Shown: positions 15,553 to 24,346 of the stretch, one piece after another
How positions within the stretch are numbered: position 1 is the stretch's first letter
How the letters are laid out: every line of letters starts with the position of its first letter
NCBI GenBank assembly: GCA_964392175.1
Contig: CAYMOJ010000017.1
Location: 1-37,535, forward strand
Origin: Firm-04 sp964392175
GTDB taxonomy: Bacteria > Bacillota > Clostridia > Oscillospirales > Ruminococcaceae
Length of the DNA: 37,535 nt
Direction: 5' to 3'
Notes under the pieces: model-generated
The model's database searches: none
Told to the model about the DNA's origin: nothing
The model's input: only the letters and a program-made list of their open reading frames with translations
Made by a program: the position numbers and the translations under genes

Positions 15553-16626
15553 TTATATCTGATAAAATTTTTTGTACCACTCAGCAAAATTTCGTAGACC
15601 TTCTCGCAACGGTGTACTCGGTTTAAATCCCGTATCTGCCTCAAGTACTGAAGTATCGGCATATGTCACCGGTACATCGCCTGGCTGCATTGGCACAAGC
15701 TCCTTATGTTCATCAAAGTCATAATCCTGCGGAAGAACACCTGCACGCACCAATTCTTCGCTGAGTATCTGGACAAAATCAAGAAGATTTTCAGGATTGT
15801 TGTTTCCAATGTTATAGATTTTATATGGCGGTATCGGTAGTCCATCTTCGCCGCTCTTCTTTTTCGGAGCACGCTCCATCACACGAACAATACCTTCAAC
15901 AATATCGTCAACATAAGTGAAATCTCGTTTGCAATTACCATGATTGAAAATTTTAATCGTTTCGCCATTAAGCAACCTGTTTGTAAAACTAAAGTATGCC
16001 ATATCAGGACGACCTGCAGGACCGTATACCGTAAAGAAGCGCAGCCCTGTGGATGGTATATTGTACAGTTTTGAGTAAGCATGCGCCATCAATTCATTGC
16101 TTTTTTTCGTTGCTGCATACAGAGAGACAGGATTGTCCACCCTATCGTCGGTTGAATACGGCATCTTTTTATTAGAGCCGTAAACAGAGGATGATGAGGC
16201 ATAAACAAGATGTTCTACCGGATTTCTACGACAGGCCTCCAAAATGTTGTAAAAACCGATAATATTCGATTCTATGTATATATCGGGATTTGTGATCGAG
16301 TAGCGAACTCCTGCTTGCGCGGCAAGATTTACAACGATATCCGGCTTATATTCGGTGAAAATCTGCTCAATCGTAGTTTTATCAGCAATACTTCCATGCA
16401 CAAATTTCCACGCATTATTTGACCTCGCTTTTACAAGCTTTTCAATCTCTGCAAGACGATATTCCTTTATGGAAACATCGTAATAATCGTTCATATTGTC
16501 AAGACCGATAATAGCTGCGCCGTCTAAACTGCCGAGAAGCTTCATTACAAGGTTAGCACCTATAAAACCTGCGGTACCGGTTACGAGAATAGTCCTGTTG
16601 TGTAATTGAATGTTTTTGCCTATCAT
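15553..16626 (-). CDS. NAD-dependent epimerase, UDP-glucuronate 4-epimerase-like
   Basis: Cytosolic extended short-chain dehydrogenase of 357 residues, most like CapI/LspL-type enzymes that convert UDP-glucuronate to UDP-galacturonate for surface polysaccharide. It shows the Rossmann motif GTAGFIGANL, the subgroup mark GLDNMNDYYDVSIKEYRL, the catalytic Ser region YASSSSVYG, and the YxxxK pair in YAATKKSNE. GLRFFTVYGPAGRPDMA is typical of the subgroup. The start at 16626 overlaps the upstream stop as ATGA, with AGGAAG eight bases before it, so translation is coupled to the acetyltransferase gene. The downstream dehydrogenase remnant would have supplied UDP-glucuronate. Confidence 0.9.
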   Translation of the reverse strand: MIGKNIQLHNRTILVTGTAGFIGANLVMKLLGSLDGAAIIGLDNMNDYYDVSIKEYRLAEIEKLVKARSNNAWKFVHGSIADKTTIEQIFTEYKPDIVVNLAAQAGVRYSITNPDIYIESNIIGFYNILEACRRNPVEHLVYASSSSVYGSNKKMPYSTDDRVDNPVSLYAATKKSNELMAHAYSKLYNIPSTGLRFFTVYGPAGRPDMAYFSFTNRLLNGETIKIFNHGNCKRDFTYVDDIVEGIVRVMERAPKKKSGEDGLPIPPYKIYNIGNNNPENLLDFVQILSEELVRAGVLPQDYDFDEHKELVPMQPGDVPVTYADTSVLEADTGFKPSTPLREGLRNFAEWYKKFYQI

Positions 16627-17132
16627 ACATCGCACTTCCTGCTGATATAGTGTTCTGTTGCATTTTCTTTATGCTTAATAATACAAGGGTTGCCCAATAC
16701 AACAGAATGAGACGGAACATCGCAGTTCACATATGCATTCGGAGCTATCAGCACATCATCTCCTATCGTAATCTTTCCGACTACAGTGGCATTAACGCCT
16801 ATCCAAACGCAGTTTCCGATGGTAGGAGTTCCTGTTCTTGAACCTCTATTTTCCTGTCCAATCGTAACACCCTTGTGAATATTGCAGTTAGATCCTATAA
16901 CGCATCTTGGATTTATGGTTATACAATACGGATGTCCTAAATATAAACCTTCTCCGATCTGTGTTGACAATGGTATTTCAATATGATTTTTTGCAGCACT
17001 GAAATGATACAGTACTTTATAAAAAAACTTGGATAGTTTATTATTGGCTTGCCGATATTTCCGAAAAAGTTTCTGAAACCTCGGCATCTTATAATCGCCG
17101 TATCTTGTTGCATCAAACGTGATCTGTTCCAT
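16623..17132 (-). CDS. Serine acetyltransferase-like hexapeptide acetyltransferase
   Basis: Protein of 169 residues with a left-handed beta-helix made of hexapeptide repeats. From about residue 55 it reads IPLSTQIGEGLYLGHPYC, then GVTIGQENRG, PTIGNCVWIGVNATVVG and ITIGDDVLIAPNAYVNCDVP, closely following serine O-acetyltransferase (CysE) C-domains; the N-terminal CysE helical domain is short. In a polysaccharide locus such proteins usually O-acetylate a sugar or precursor, so polysaccharide modification is more likely here than cysteine synthesis. It overlaps the epimerase by four bases and starts just after the flippase stop at 17136. Confidence 0.85.
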   Translation of the reverse strand: MEQITFDATRYGDYKMPRFQKLFRKYRQANNKLSKFFYKVLYHFSAAKNHIEIPLSTQIGEGLYLGHPYCITINPRCVIGSNCNIHKGVTIGQENRGSRTGTPTIGNCVWIGVNATVVGKITIGDDVLIAPNAYVNCDVPSHSVVLGNPCIIKHKENATEHYISRKCDV

Positions 17133-17135
17133 GCT

Positions 17136-18796
17136 CTACCTCTCATTTCTTAATTTAATAATTTCGTATGTCTTCCTGCCGTACAGAGCAAAATTGACTA
17201 ATACACATATCACAATTCCCACAGCAACGGTTTTTATCGCCAAAACGATCCACGATATGTAATTCAATTCACAAAGTGCAAAAAAATTCGGAAAAGCATT
17301 TACAACAACGATGAGCGTGAATGCTGTTGTCGCATCTGCTATCATATGCTTCAAAAAATGACCGATCTTTCTGTATAGAATATTTTTCGAAAGATAGCAG
17401 ACAAGGTATACCGTCCTGTATGTCATTGCAGCAAAGGTTCCAACCGCAACCCCAACGAGGTCGAATTTGAATACCAGTACGATCGAAACTACAACATTGA
17501 TCGTCGCTTCAATTATCGCGCTCGCCTGTGTTTGTTTGTAATGACCTGCCGCATTTACCAATATGTAATACGGTAATCGGTAACAATAAACCGCTTGTGC
17601 GAATGTTATCATATATGCAAATGACGGAATCACATATTCTGCATCCGTGATATTTGCGGTATAAACACGAACGAACGGAATTATCAATACGCTCGTAAGA
17701 GAAAAAACGAAAGTTATCAAAGTATGGAGCAACCATTCGATTTTATCAAAAGATCTGTTAAGTTCTTCTTTTTCGCCGTTTGCCAGCATGTTTCCGAACA
17801 TGGCACGCACACCGTTCGTCATTGATATTATAATTTGCTTGACTCCATTCACAACTAAATTGTAAACAGCATAAATCGATACATTTTCAAGTGTTGAGAA
17901 CAAGGTCAAAACCACCGTATCCGTATTTACGAGTATGACCGCAGCGATATGCTGCGCCAATCCGTTCCACTTTTGCGTTATAGGCTCACCTACAAAGCTT
18001 ATTTTACGATCGATATTATATCTTTTCTTTGCAACAACGTTCAAAATAACAGGTTGAACGACAAAAATGATTGAAGTTGTCAGTTTTACGAGCTGTATCG
18101 ACGCTCCGGCTCTCATCAGCAAGATACAACTGACCGTATTCACAATCAAAGCCACGGAATGGACGGTATACTGAATGAATCCAAGCTGATCCGCATTAAG
18201 TAGCAGTCGATATGTCATCCCCAGATAATATTGAGCAAATGTGCTGATCGAAATAACGAATATCAGAACCAGTGTAAACAGATAATTGAACGAATCAAGC
18301 GTTATAAACGGATAAACTGCCATCAAAACAGCGGTATATATGAGCAAAATATACGCAATTCGCTTGAAAAAACGCTCCGAGGAAACTACTATTTTGCTGA
18401 TTTCCTGTATATCATTATTGGCAAGCGGTTTATACAATGCAGATTGAACAACAGCACCGACACCACATTCGGCAAGCGAAATAAATCCCAAAAACTGTGT
18501 GATCGATGAAACAAGTCCATTGACCTCAGATCCGTAACAGGAAAGAAAAAATCTCGGAAGCACAAATCCGCAAATAAGCGTGATGATCTGATATANNNNN
18601 NNNNNNNNNNNNNNNNNNNNNNNNNNNNNNNNNNNNNNNNNNNNNNNNNNNNNNNNNNNNNNNNNNNNNNNNNNNNNNNNNNNNNNNNNNNNNNNGAAAG
18701 AAAAAATCTCGGAAGCACAAATCCGCAAATAAGCGTGATGATCTGATATATCAAGGAGGACGCCAAATTCAACATCAACTTTCTTTTCCGTGTCAT
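17136..18796 (-). CDS. Wzx-like polysaccharide flippase (interrupted by an artefactual gap)
   Basis: Multi-pass membrane protein of the polysaccharide transporter/MATE-like family, which would flip lipid-linked repeat units across the membrane. The opening MTRKRKLMLNLASSLIYQ and then TLICGFVLPRFFLSCYGSE are typical of these flippases, and about 12-14 hydrophobic segments follow. The N run 18596-18695 sits inside the gene between two identical 55-base copies (18541-18595 and 18696-18750). Removing one copy plus the N run (155 bases) leaves 1,506 bases, exactly 502 codons, in one continuous frame from ATG 18796 to the stop at 17136. The intact protein is thus 501 residues. It lies upstream of two transferase/epimerase genes on the same strand. 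Confidence 0.88.
18541..18750. other. 100-N scaffold gap flanked by an identical 55-base overlap
   Basis: Bases 18541-18595 and 18696-18750 are identical. An exact 55-base duplication around a fixed 100-N run is what arises when two contigs that overlap by one assembly word are scaffolded without being merged. Collapsing it restores the flippase frame. Confidence 0.95.
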
Positions 18797-18890
18797 TTAT
18801 CTTTCTATATCTCTCCTCGTTTTCGTGAATCTATTAGTATTATTTGTTTATCGGCAGCCGTTTTCCCTTCAAAACAAAACAGTTTTTTCG

Positions 18891-19356
18891 CTATTGTTGT
18901 ACAATAGTATTCATCAATGCTTTTTTTACAATTACTGGTACTCCTACTGCAATTGAATTATCCGGTATGTTGTGTGTCACTATAGCTCCGGCACCAATAA
19001 TTACATTATTACCTATTTGCACACCGGGAAGGACCATTGCATTTTGACCGATGTACACATTATTCCCTATCGTCACAGATGACATCCTTGACATTCTTTT
19101 TTCGTCGAACTTATTTAAAGAATTTAATACTTTTATTCCACCATCATGTGTTATAATACGTCCCCCCCCCCCCGCAAACAAGCAGTCTTTTCCACATGTT
19201 ATCAAAAAAAGGTTCAGTGCCGAATGCATCTACACCACAATTTAATCTTGTCCCTGTTCCAATAATAGCACCTTTTTTTATAAGATAGCGTCTTTTGGAG
19301 TCCCAATTTTTGTTAGCCAGCATAATACTGATTTTATTTATAATCTTTTTAATCAT
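18891..19356 (-). pseudogene. Frameshifted hexapeptide acetyltransferase with a 12-G tract
   Basis: Surface-polysaccharide O-acetyltransferase of the left-handed beta-helix type. Reading from ATG 19356 (GGAG at good distance) gives MIKKIINKISIML and GAIIGTGTRLNCGVDAFGTEP. A seven-base tract (19204-19210) is one too long: six would give EPFLITCGKDCLFAG, then IITHDGG and the repeats VTIGNNVYIGQNAMVLPG and GNNVIIGAGAIVTHNIP to the stop at 18891. A run of 12 G (19162-19173, C on the plus strand) lies in frame just before THDGG. The break may be real decay, phase variation or sequencing error. An earlier in-frame ATG at 19413 lacks a ribosome site. Confidence 0.75.
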
Positions 19357-19412
19357 ACGATAAGCAATCTCCTTACAAATATCATCTTGTACATTTAACA
19401 TCAAATTAGCCA

Positions 19413-19492
19413 TATGTTTTACATACGTTGCCCACCGCACGCCACGTGGAGGCTTTGACATGTGCGGTTTCCCACCCGAAGGTGGGGATTTT
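19413..19492 (+). other. Structured GC-rich island, possible RNA or IS end
   Basis: An AT-rich region suddenly holds CCGCAC (19435-19440) pairing with GTGCGG (19462-19467) around a CCACGTGG palindrome, then CCCACC-CGAA-GGTGGG (19471-19486) followed by six T. On the plus strand this resembles a short RNA ending in an intrinsic terminator. It could also be the terminal part of an IS200/IS605-type element. No gene accompanies it. Confidence 0.4.
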
Positions 19493-22400
19493 TTAATTGC
19501 TTGTCTGCAATTTACCATCTGCACCGAAGTAATATGTTCCTGCAGAAAGAACTCCTCTTGTTTTGTCTGCGGGTACATAACGTGTTTCATCTGCCGCGAT
19601 TTTGCCGCTCCACTTTACAAGATAAATAGAGCCGTTCAGTTCAACAAGTTCGCTGNNNNNNNNNNNNNNNNNNNNNNNNNNNNNNNNNNNNNNNNNNNNN
19701 NNNNNNNNNNNNNNNNNNNNNNNNNNNNNNNNNNNNNNNNNNNNNNNNNNNNNNNTTATATATTCCGTTGCCGAGCTTGCCGTCCTTGTAATAATAAAGA
19801 ATTCCGTCCGCGCCTTCCTTAACACCTGTAAACAGCTTGCCGTCTTCGCCGAAATAGTATGTTCCATTAGGCAGCAGACCGTTGCTCTTTTCATTAGTGA
19901 TCGCTCTCGACTCGTTAGCCGCAACCTTACCGCTCCACTTTACAAGATAAATAGAGCCGTTCAGTTCAACAAGTTCGCTGTTATATATTCCGTTGCCGAG
20001 CTTGCCGTCCTTGTAATAATAAAGAATTCCGTCCGTACCTTTTACGATCATCTCACCTGTGCTGAGTTTGCCGTCTTCGCCAAAATAATACGTATCGGAA
20101 GTAAGAAGTCCGTTTGTTTTGTTTGCAGGTACATAACGAATTTCATTTACCGCTACCTTACCGCTCCACTTTACAAGATAGATGCTTCCATCAATCTCTA
20201 CCAGTTCGCTGTTATACTTACCAGAAACTATACTGCCGTTATCATAATAATAGATATTTCCGTCAGCAGCCTTATGTACGCCATCAAACAATACGACCTT
20301 ACCGTCTTCGCCAAAGTAGTATGTTCCGTTGGGAAGGAGATCGCGACTGTTGGAGGAAGTTATTTCTTTGTAGCAGTTCAGAGCAAGCTTACCGCTGTGG
20401 TTTACAAAATAAATGTCTCCGTTATACTTGGAAAGTCCAGCATTTCCACCATGTACATAGCCATCATCTTCAACAAGATACTTCACACCATTTTGAGCAT
20501 CGATAACTCCCTTGGTTGTGATCTGACCTGCAAGTACACCATTCTCATCGAATTCCCATACCTGCATTTCGCCTCTCATTGTAGAAGCCCAGTCTGCATA
20601 AAGAGCATGAATTCCAGGAGTTAAGTAGCCGTCATAATCAAAATTATATGTCTTTCCGTCTATCTCAACGAAATAACGCTGATTTGCATTTCTTGCAGTG
20701 TAATACCATTCGCCATACCAGAACTTTATACCCTGAGATGTTTTCTGCCAGACGCCCTCGGTCATACCTGTTTCATCGAAATGATAAGTAATTTCACGGC
20801 TGGCGTAATAGTAATCGCCGGTAACAGCCACTTTGTTTGCCGGGTCAAAATAATGCCACTTTGTTTCGATCTGCACCCAGCCGCCAACAAGGTCTCCGAG
20901 CTTTGAATAACGATAAGCAGAAACGCTTTCATCGTAAAAGAGACCCGTATACTTCGCCTGACCTTTGCAAACACCGTCATCACCGAGATCATAGTAATAA
21001 CCATCGATGAGCTGAATGCCGGTAAGCATTACACCGTTTACATAATAGATATCATTATCAGTCCAACCATTTGCGATAACGCCGTCAGCATAATAAACGC
21101 CTTCGTAAATACCATTGTACTTTTCTCCACAGGAGCACTTAAGTACACCGCCAACCAAGCTGAAGCTATGACCTGTTGCCTTAACTGTTGTTCCCCAATT
21201 AACAGGAGAATCACAAACAGAGCAAACCGTTCTGCCAGTACATCCATTCTTTGTGCAAGTAGCATCAACATCGCCTACTGCAACAGCCTCGTGTACATGA
21301 TAGCTATGTTCAGAATAGAAAGCACCACAGTAATCTCTGAGGTAAACACCATACGTGTAGGAAACGCAAAGAGTATGAATATCTTCGCTGGAGAAGGTAT
21401 GGCTTGTTTCGTCAAGATATGTTACAACGCCCATTTCCGTATCAACATCAATGGAAAGCGCGGGAGCGCACACATATTTACAGTTCCATGCTTCAACAGC
21501 GTTTGCGTGCTTATGGTCATCGCTGGTCTTGTAGTCCCAAACGCGGATAGGCAGGCTTGCAAGTACCGCTGTGCCTGTTTCTGCCAAATATTTGTCATTT
21601 CTGGTGATCTTAACTGTCAGGATGTTTTCTGCCTTCTCTGCGGCAGTTGCAAAGCTATATGTCATATCGAAGCCATAGAGGGTTTCGATATGATCAAGCT
21701 CCCAATCGTTCATGCTGTCAAGGTCAAGCTTCATCTCCACGGACTTGATGGTTTCCACCTCATCTGCCTCGATGTCGATCCAATACACAGCACCATTGAG
21801 AATGTAGTTCAAGGTACTGTCCTGAGGGCGAACACGAACGGAAGCATCGTTGTTAGATGTCTTTACAGAGATTTGTCTCTTTGTTTCGGAATAGTTACCC
21901 GCCTTATCACAGATACCCATACGGATCGTGTGCGTACCATCAGTGAGAACAGCATCCTTAACTGTGATCATACCGTCTGCATATGAGCAGGAAACTACTT
22001 TACCATCAATGTATGCTACGGCCGTCTTTTCGTCAAGTCCAGTAGCATTGGAAACATTAGTCATGTCCTCTGCTACGGAAGCTGCAAAGCTGACTTTGTT
22101 TTCTTTTACAGTCTGACCGTTCAAGGTTGCAGCATCGCTCATACCGGATACTGCATATGTCATGCCAGAGAAAATAGGAGCTTCACGGTCATCTACTGCA
22201 TCGGAATAGTCAACAGTAATGTCATCAATATAGAAAGTAAAGTCACCGGCATAGTTGGTTTCATTATACTTCCACGATTCAATATTTACCGCATAGAACT
22301 CAACAAAGCAGTTTGCCTTTAATTTGAACTGACTACCGTTATAATATTTACCGATGCAATCAGCGTTATCTTCAATGTAGTAGTTTTTCTCATTGTTCAG

Positions 22401-23141
22401 AGCAATCGAGAAATAGTGCCATCCGGAATATTCAATTCCGTTAACGGAGTCTTCATTATAGATTTCTATAGATTCACCACTTTTTCCTGCAAAAGTACCG
22501 TTTTCGTCATGCTGGGAAACAGCGGCATAGATTGAAAACTGTTTTGCGTCTTCGGGTATATAGATCCAGAAACCAATTGATGTAGCCTTTTCAATTTCAA
22601 TGGACTCACCGCACCATACAAGAGAGTTGCCCGCCCAGAATTCCGTGCCGTGAAGTGCTTCATCCATAGGATAATGGAAGGCCAGTGCCTGACTTCCGCT
22701 GCGAACTTTACCTGTTTCAGCTGTCACGATAGACAGATCTGCAACGGTATAACCGCCATGATTGCTTACTCTCCAGTTGGAAAGATCAGATTCTACGGAA
22801 TCTTTTTCAAATCCCATGAGCGTTTCGGAACCTTTGCCGAGTACGATCTCGGCGGAAGCCGAAACAGAAGAATCGGCCTTCAGAGTTGCCGTAATCTTTG
22901 TTCCCGTACCGCTTTCTGCTGCTGTAAAGCTCATACCGCAAAGCGAACCCGCTGTATTATCTTCCAATGCAAGAGCAAATGTATCGGAAGAAGTTTTAAT
23001 GATATTCACTCCTTTTTTCGCAGTGATAGCTAACTCGACAGTCCTTCCGTAAGGAACTGTCACTGTGCTTCTACTGAATGCAATGGTGTCGGGAAGTACA
23101 ATATGGATCGTTGTTGTTCCAACAACATTGCCGTCTACTAC
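19493..23141 (-). CDS. Large secreted/surface protein with C-terminal YG-type repeats, N-terminus missing
   Basis: Partial extracellular protein of more than 1,100 residues. Reading continues upstream of GTG 23063 as VVDGNVVGTTTIHIVLPD to about 23141, where the sequence switches to an unrelated gene; a stop follows, so signal peptide and N-terminal domain are lost. In order: a short beta domain, a jelly-roll-like domain (GFEKDS to FYIDDITVDY), an Ig-like domain (REAPIFSGMTY on), a cohesin/Ig-like sandwich, a four-Cys segment (CTKNGCTGRTVCSVC, ATGHSF) common in clostridial surface proteins, and aromatic YG repeats like cell-wall or glucan-binding repeats. The N run 19656-19755 lies in the repeats; dropping it restores the frame to the stop at 19493 (GADGKLQTSN). 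It probably binds the wall or an exopolysaccharide. Confidence 0.7.
19500..20440 (-). repeat. Tandem protein repeats of about 75 codons
   Basis: Units of about 225-231 bases encode YNSELVELNGSIYLVKWSGK, a variable part, then GTYYFGEDGK and ILYYYKDGKLGNGI. Two near-complete units, one more diverged unit upstream (DLLPNGTYYFGEDGK, NIYYYDNG) and a last partial one are visible. 51 bases before and 55 bases after the N run are identical to bases that stand directly together at 19930-20035. Confidence 0.9.
19656..19755. other. Second 100-N scaffold gap, inside tandem repeats
   Basis: The gap breaks the last repeat of the surface protein exactly at a point that is contiguous (CGCTG then TTATA) in the neighbouring repeat at 19976-19985. 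Joining the flanks directly keeps the frame; a collapsed whole number of repeat units is equally possible. Confidence 0.9.
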
Positions 23142-23363
23142 GAGGGAATTCGTGAACAGTTACAGCCGCAGAATCAGCGCGAGATCAAACTTTGTGGGTC
23201 AGAACTGTTTCTCTGCTATTACTGTGAAAATCCGACGGTAATGGTGGAATGCGGATTCCTTTCAAATCCTGATGAGGCGGCTTTGCTCACTACAGAGGAA
23301 TACCAGAACAAGGTTGCATTTACCATCTTCAGTGGCATTCAGAAGTGGCTTTCAACACGATAA
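23142..23363 (+). pseudogene. C-terminal fragment of a CwlD-type N-acetylmuramoyl-L-alanine amidase
   Basis: The 73 codons from GAG 23142 give EGIREQLQPQNQREIK, then ENPTVMVECGFLSNPDEAALL and TEEYQNKVAFTIFSGIQKWL. This is the end of the Amidase_3 fold, including the catalytic Glu in VECGFLSN. The zinc-binding His and Glu of the N-terminal two thirds are absent. Upstream codons in the same frame (from ATG 23103) are the antisense of the surface-protein gene. It is therefore a truncated gene at a rearrangement or chimeric join, followed by a shared terminator before trxB. Confidence 0.85.
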
Positions 23364-23382
23364 GAGATAAGAATCGTACAAT

Positions 23383-23424
23383 AAAAGACGCTCTTGACTG
23401 TACATCAAAAGCGTCTTTTTATTT
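23383..23424. terminator. Bidirectional terminator between the amidase fragment and trxB
   Basis: AAAAGACGCT pairs with AGCGTCTTTT; T runs on either strand fit convergent genes ending here. Confidence 0.9.
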
Positions 23425-24329
23425 TAGAGCGTATCAAGATAGCGACATGCCGCAAGCGCAGCGGCTGCACCATCAGCTGTTGCGGTCACGATCTGCCGCA
23501 CTGCCTTGGTACGGCAATCGCCTGCCACAAATAGACCTGCTGTATTCGTGAAACATCGCTCATCCGCCTGAATATAGCCGTGATCATCTAATGTGACATA
23601 CTCTGCAAAGGCTTGATTATCAGGCTGCTGACCAATGGCGATAAACACGCCCGTCACATCAAGGGCTTGCTCCCCTGCTGGTGTTTGGATCAGGATACCT
23701 GTTAATGCATCCTCACCACATAGTTTTGTCACGGTAGCATTGGTAATCATCTCTACGTTGGCAAGCTGCGCGATACGTGATTGCAACACCTGCTCACCTG
23801 TCAAGGTGGAGAGATTCTGCACAATGGTCACCTTTTCGCACAATTCAGCAAGCAAAATTGCATCTTGCAGGGCAGTATTGCCACCACCGATGACTGCGAC
23901 CTTTTGTCCACGATAAAATGCACCATCGCAAACTGCACAATAGCACACACCTGCACCAACCAGTTCCGCTTCACGCTCCAGCCCCAACACGCGATGCTTT
24001 GCTCCTGTAGCAAGAATCACAGACTTTGCCTCGTAGCTTCCAAACTCGCCCAGCAAGGTGAAAATATCGCCGTTTTTTTGCAGCTTCAGAACAGTATCCA
24101 GCTCCACATTCGCACCCTGCGCCTGCACCTGCGAAAGCATCTGATCCGCAAGGGCGCTGCCACTGATTGCCATATGGGTTGGAAAATTCTCAACATTTGG
24201 GGAAAAGGTAATCTGACCGCCAAAGGTTTCTTTTTCGATCAACAAAACGGATCGATCTGCGCGGCGCGCATACAGAGCCGCGGTCATCCCCGCCGACCCT
24301 GCGCCGATGATGATCACATCGTACAGCAT
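23424..24329 (-). CDS. trxB: Thioredoxin reductase (TrxB-type flavoprotein)
   Basis: Cytosolic FAD- and NADPH-dependent disulfide reductase, 301 residues. FAD-binding GAGSAGMTAAL (9-19), the redox pair CAVC (131-134, as YCAVCDGAFY), a second dinucleotide motif GGGNTALQDAI and the C-terminal FAD motif TAGLFVAGDC are all present. It starts 17 bases after the nrdD stop, making it the last gene of the nrdG-nrdD-trxB operon. Its natural partner may be the redoxin domain fused to NrdD as well as free thioredoxin; that is inferred from gene order. Ferredoxin-dependent relatives exist in clostridia and cannot be excluded. Confidence 0.93.
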   Translation of the reverse strand: MLYDVIIIGAGSAGMTAALYARRADRSVLLIEKETFGGQITFSPNVENFPTHMAISGSALADQMLSQVQAQGANVELDTVLKLQKNGDIFTLLGEFGSYEAKSVILATGAKHRVLGLEREAELVGAGVCYCAVCDGAFYRGQKVAVIGGGNTALQDAILLAELCEKVTIVQNLSTLTGEQVLQSRIAQLANVEMITNATVTKLCGEDALTGILIQTPAGEQALDVTGVFIAIGQQPDNQAFAEYVTLDDHGYIQADERCFTNTAGLFVAGDCRTKAVRQIVTATADGAAAALAACRYLDTL

Positions 24330-24346
24330 GATATGTGACTCCTCGT

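Noticed and set aside
18596..18695. Gene-disrupting insertion in the flippase
   Set aside because: The N run is framed by an identical 55-base overlap and the frame closes exactly when it is collapsed, so it is an assembly artefact.
19493..20440. CRISPR-like array suggested by regular repeats
   Set aside because: The repeats are about 225 bases long, translate in one frame as aromatic YG-type protein repeats, and have no spacer structure.
23103..23363. Complete small gene starting at ATG 23103
   Set aside because: The first 13 codons are antisense to the surface-protein gene; only the part from 23142 resembles an amidase, and it is a C-terminal fragment.
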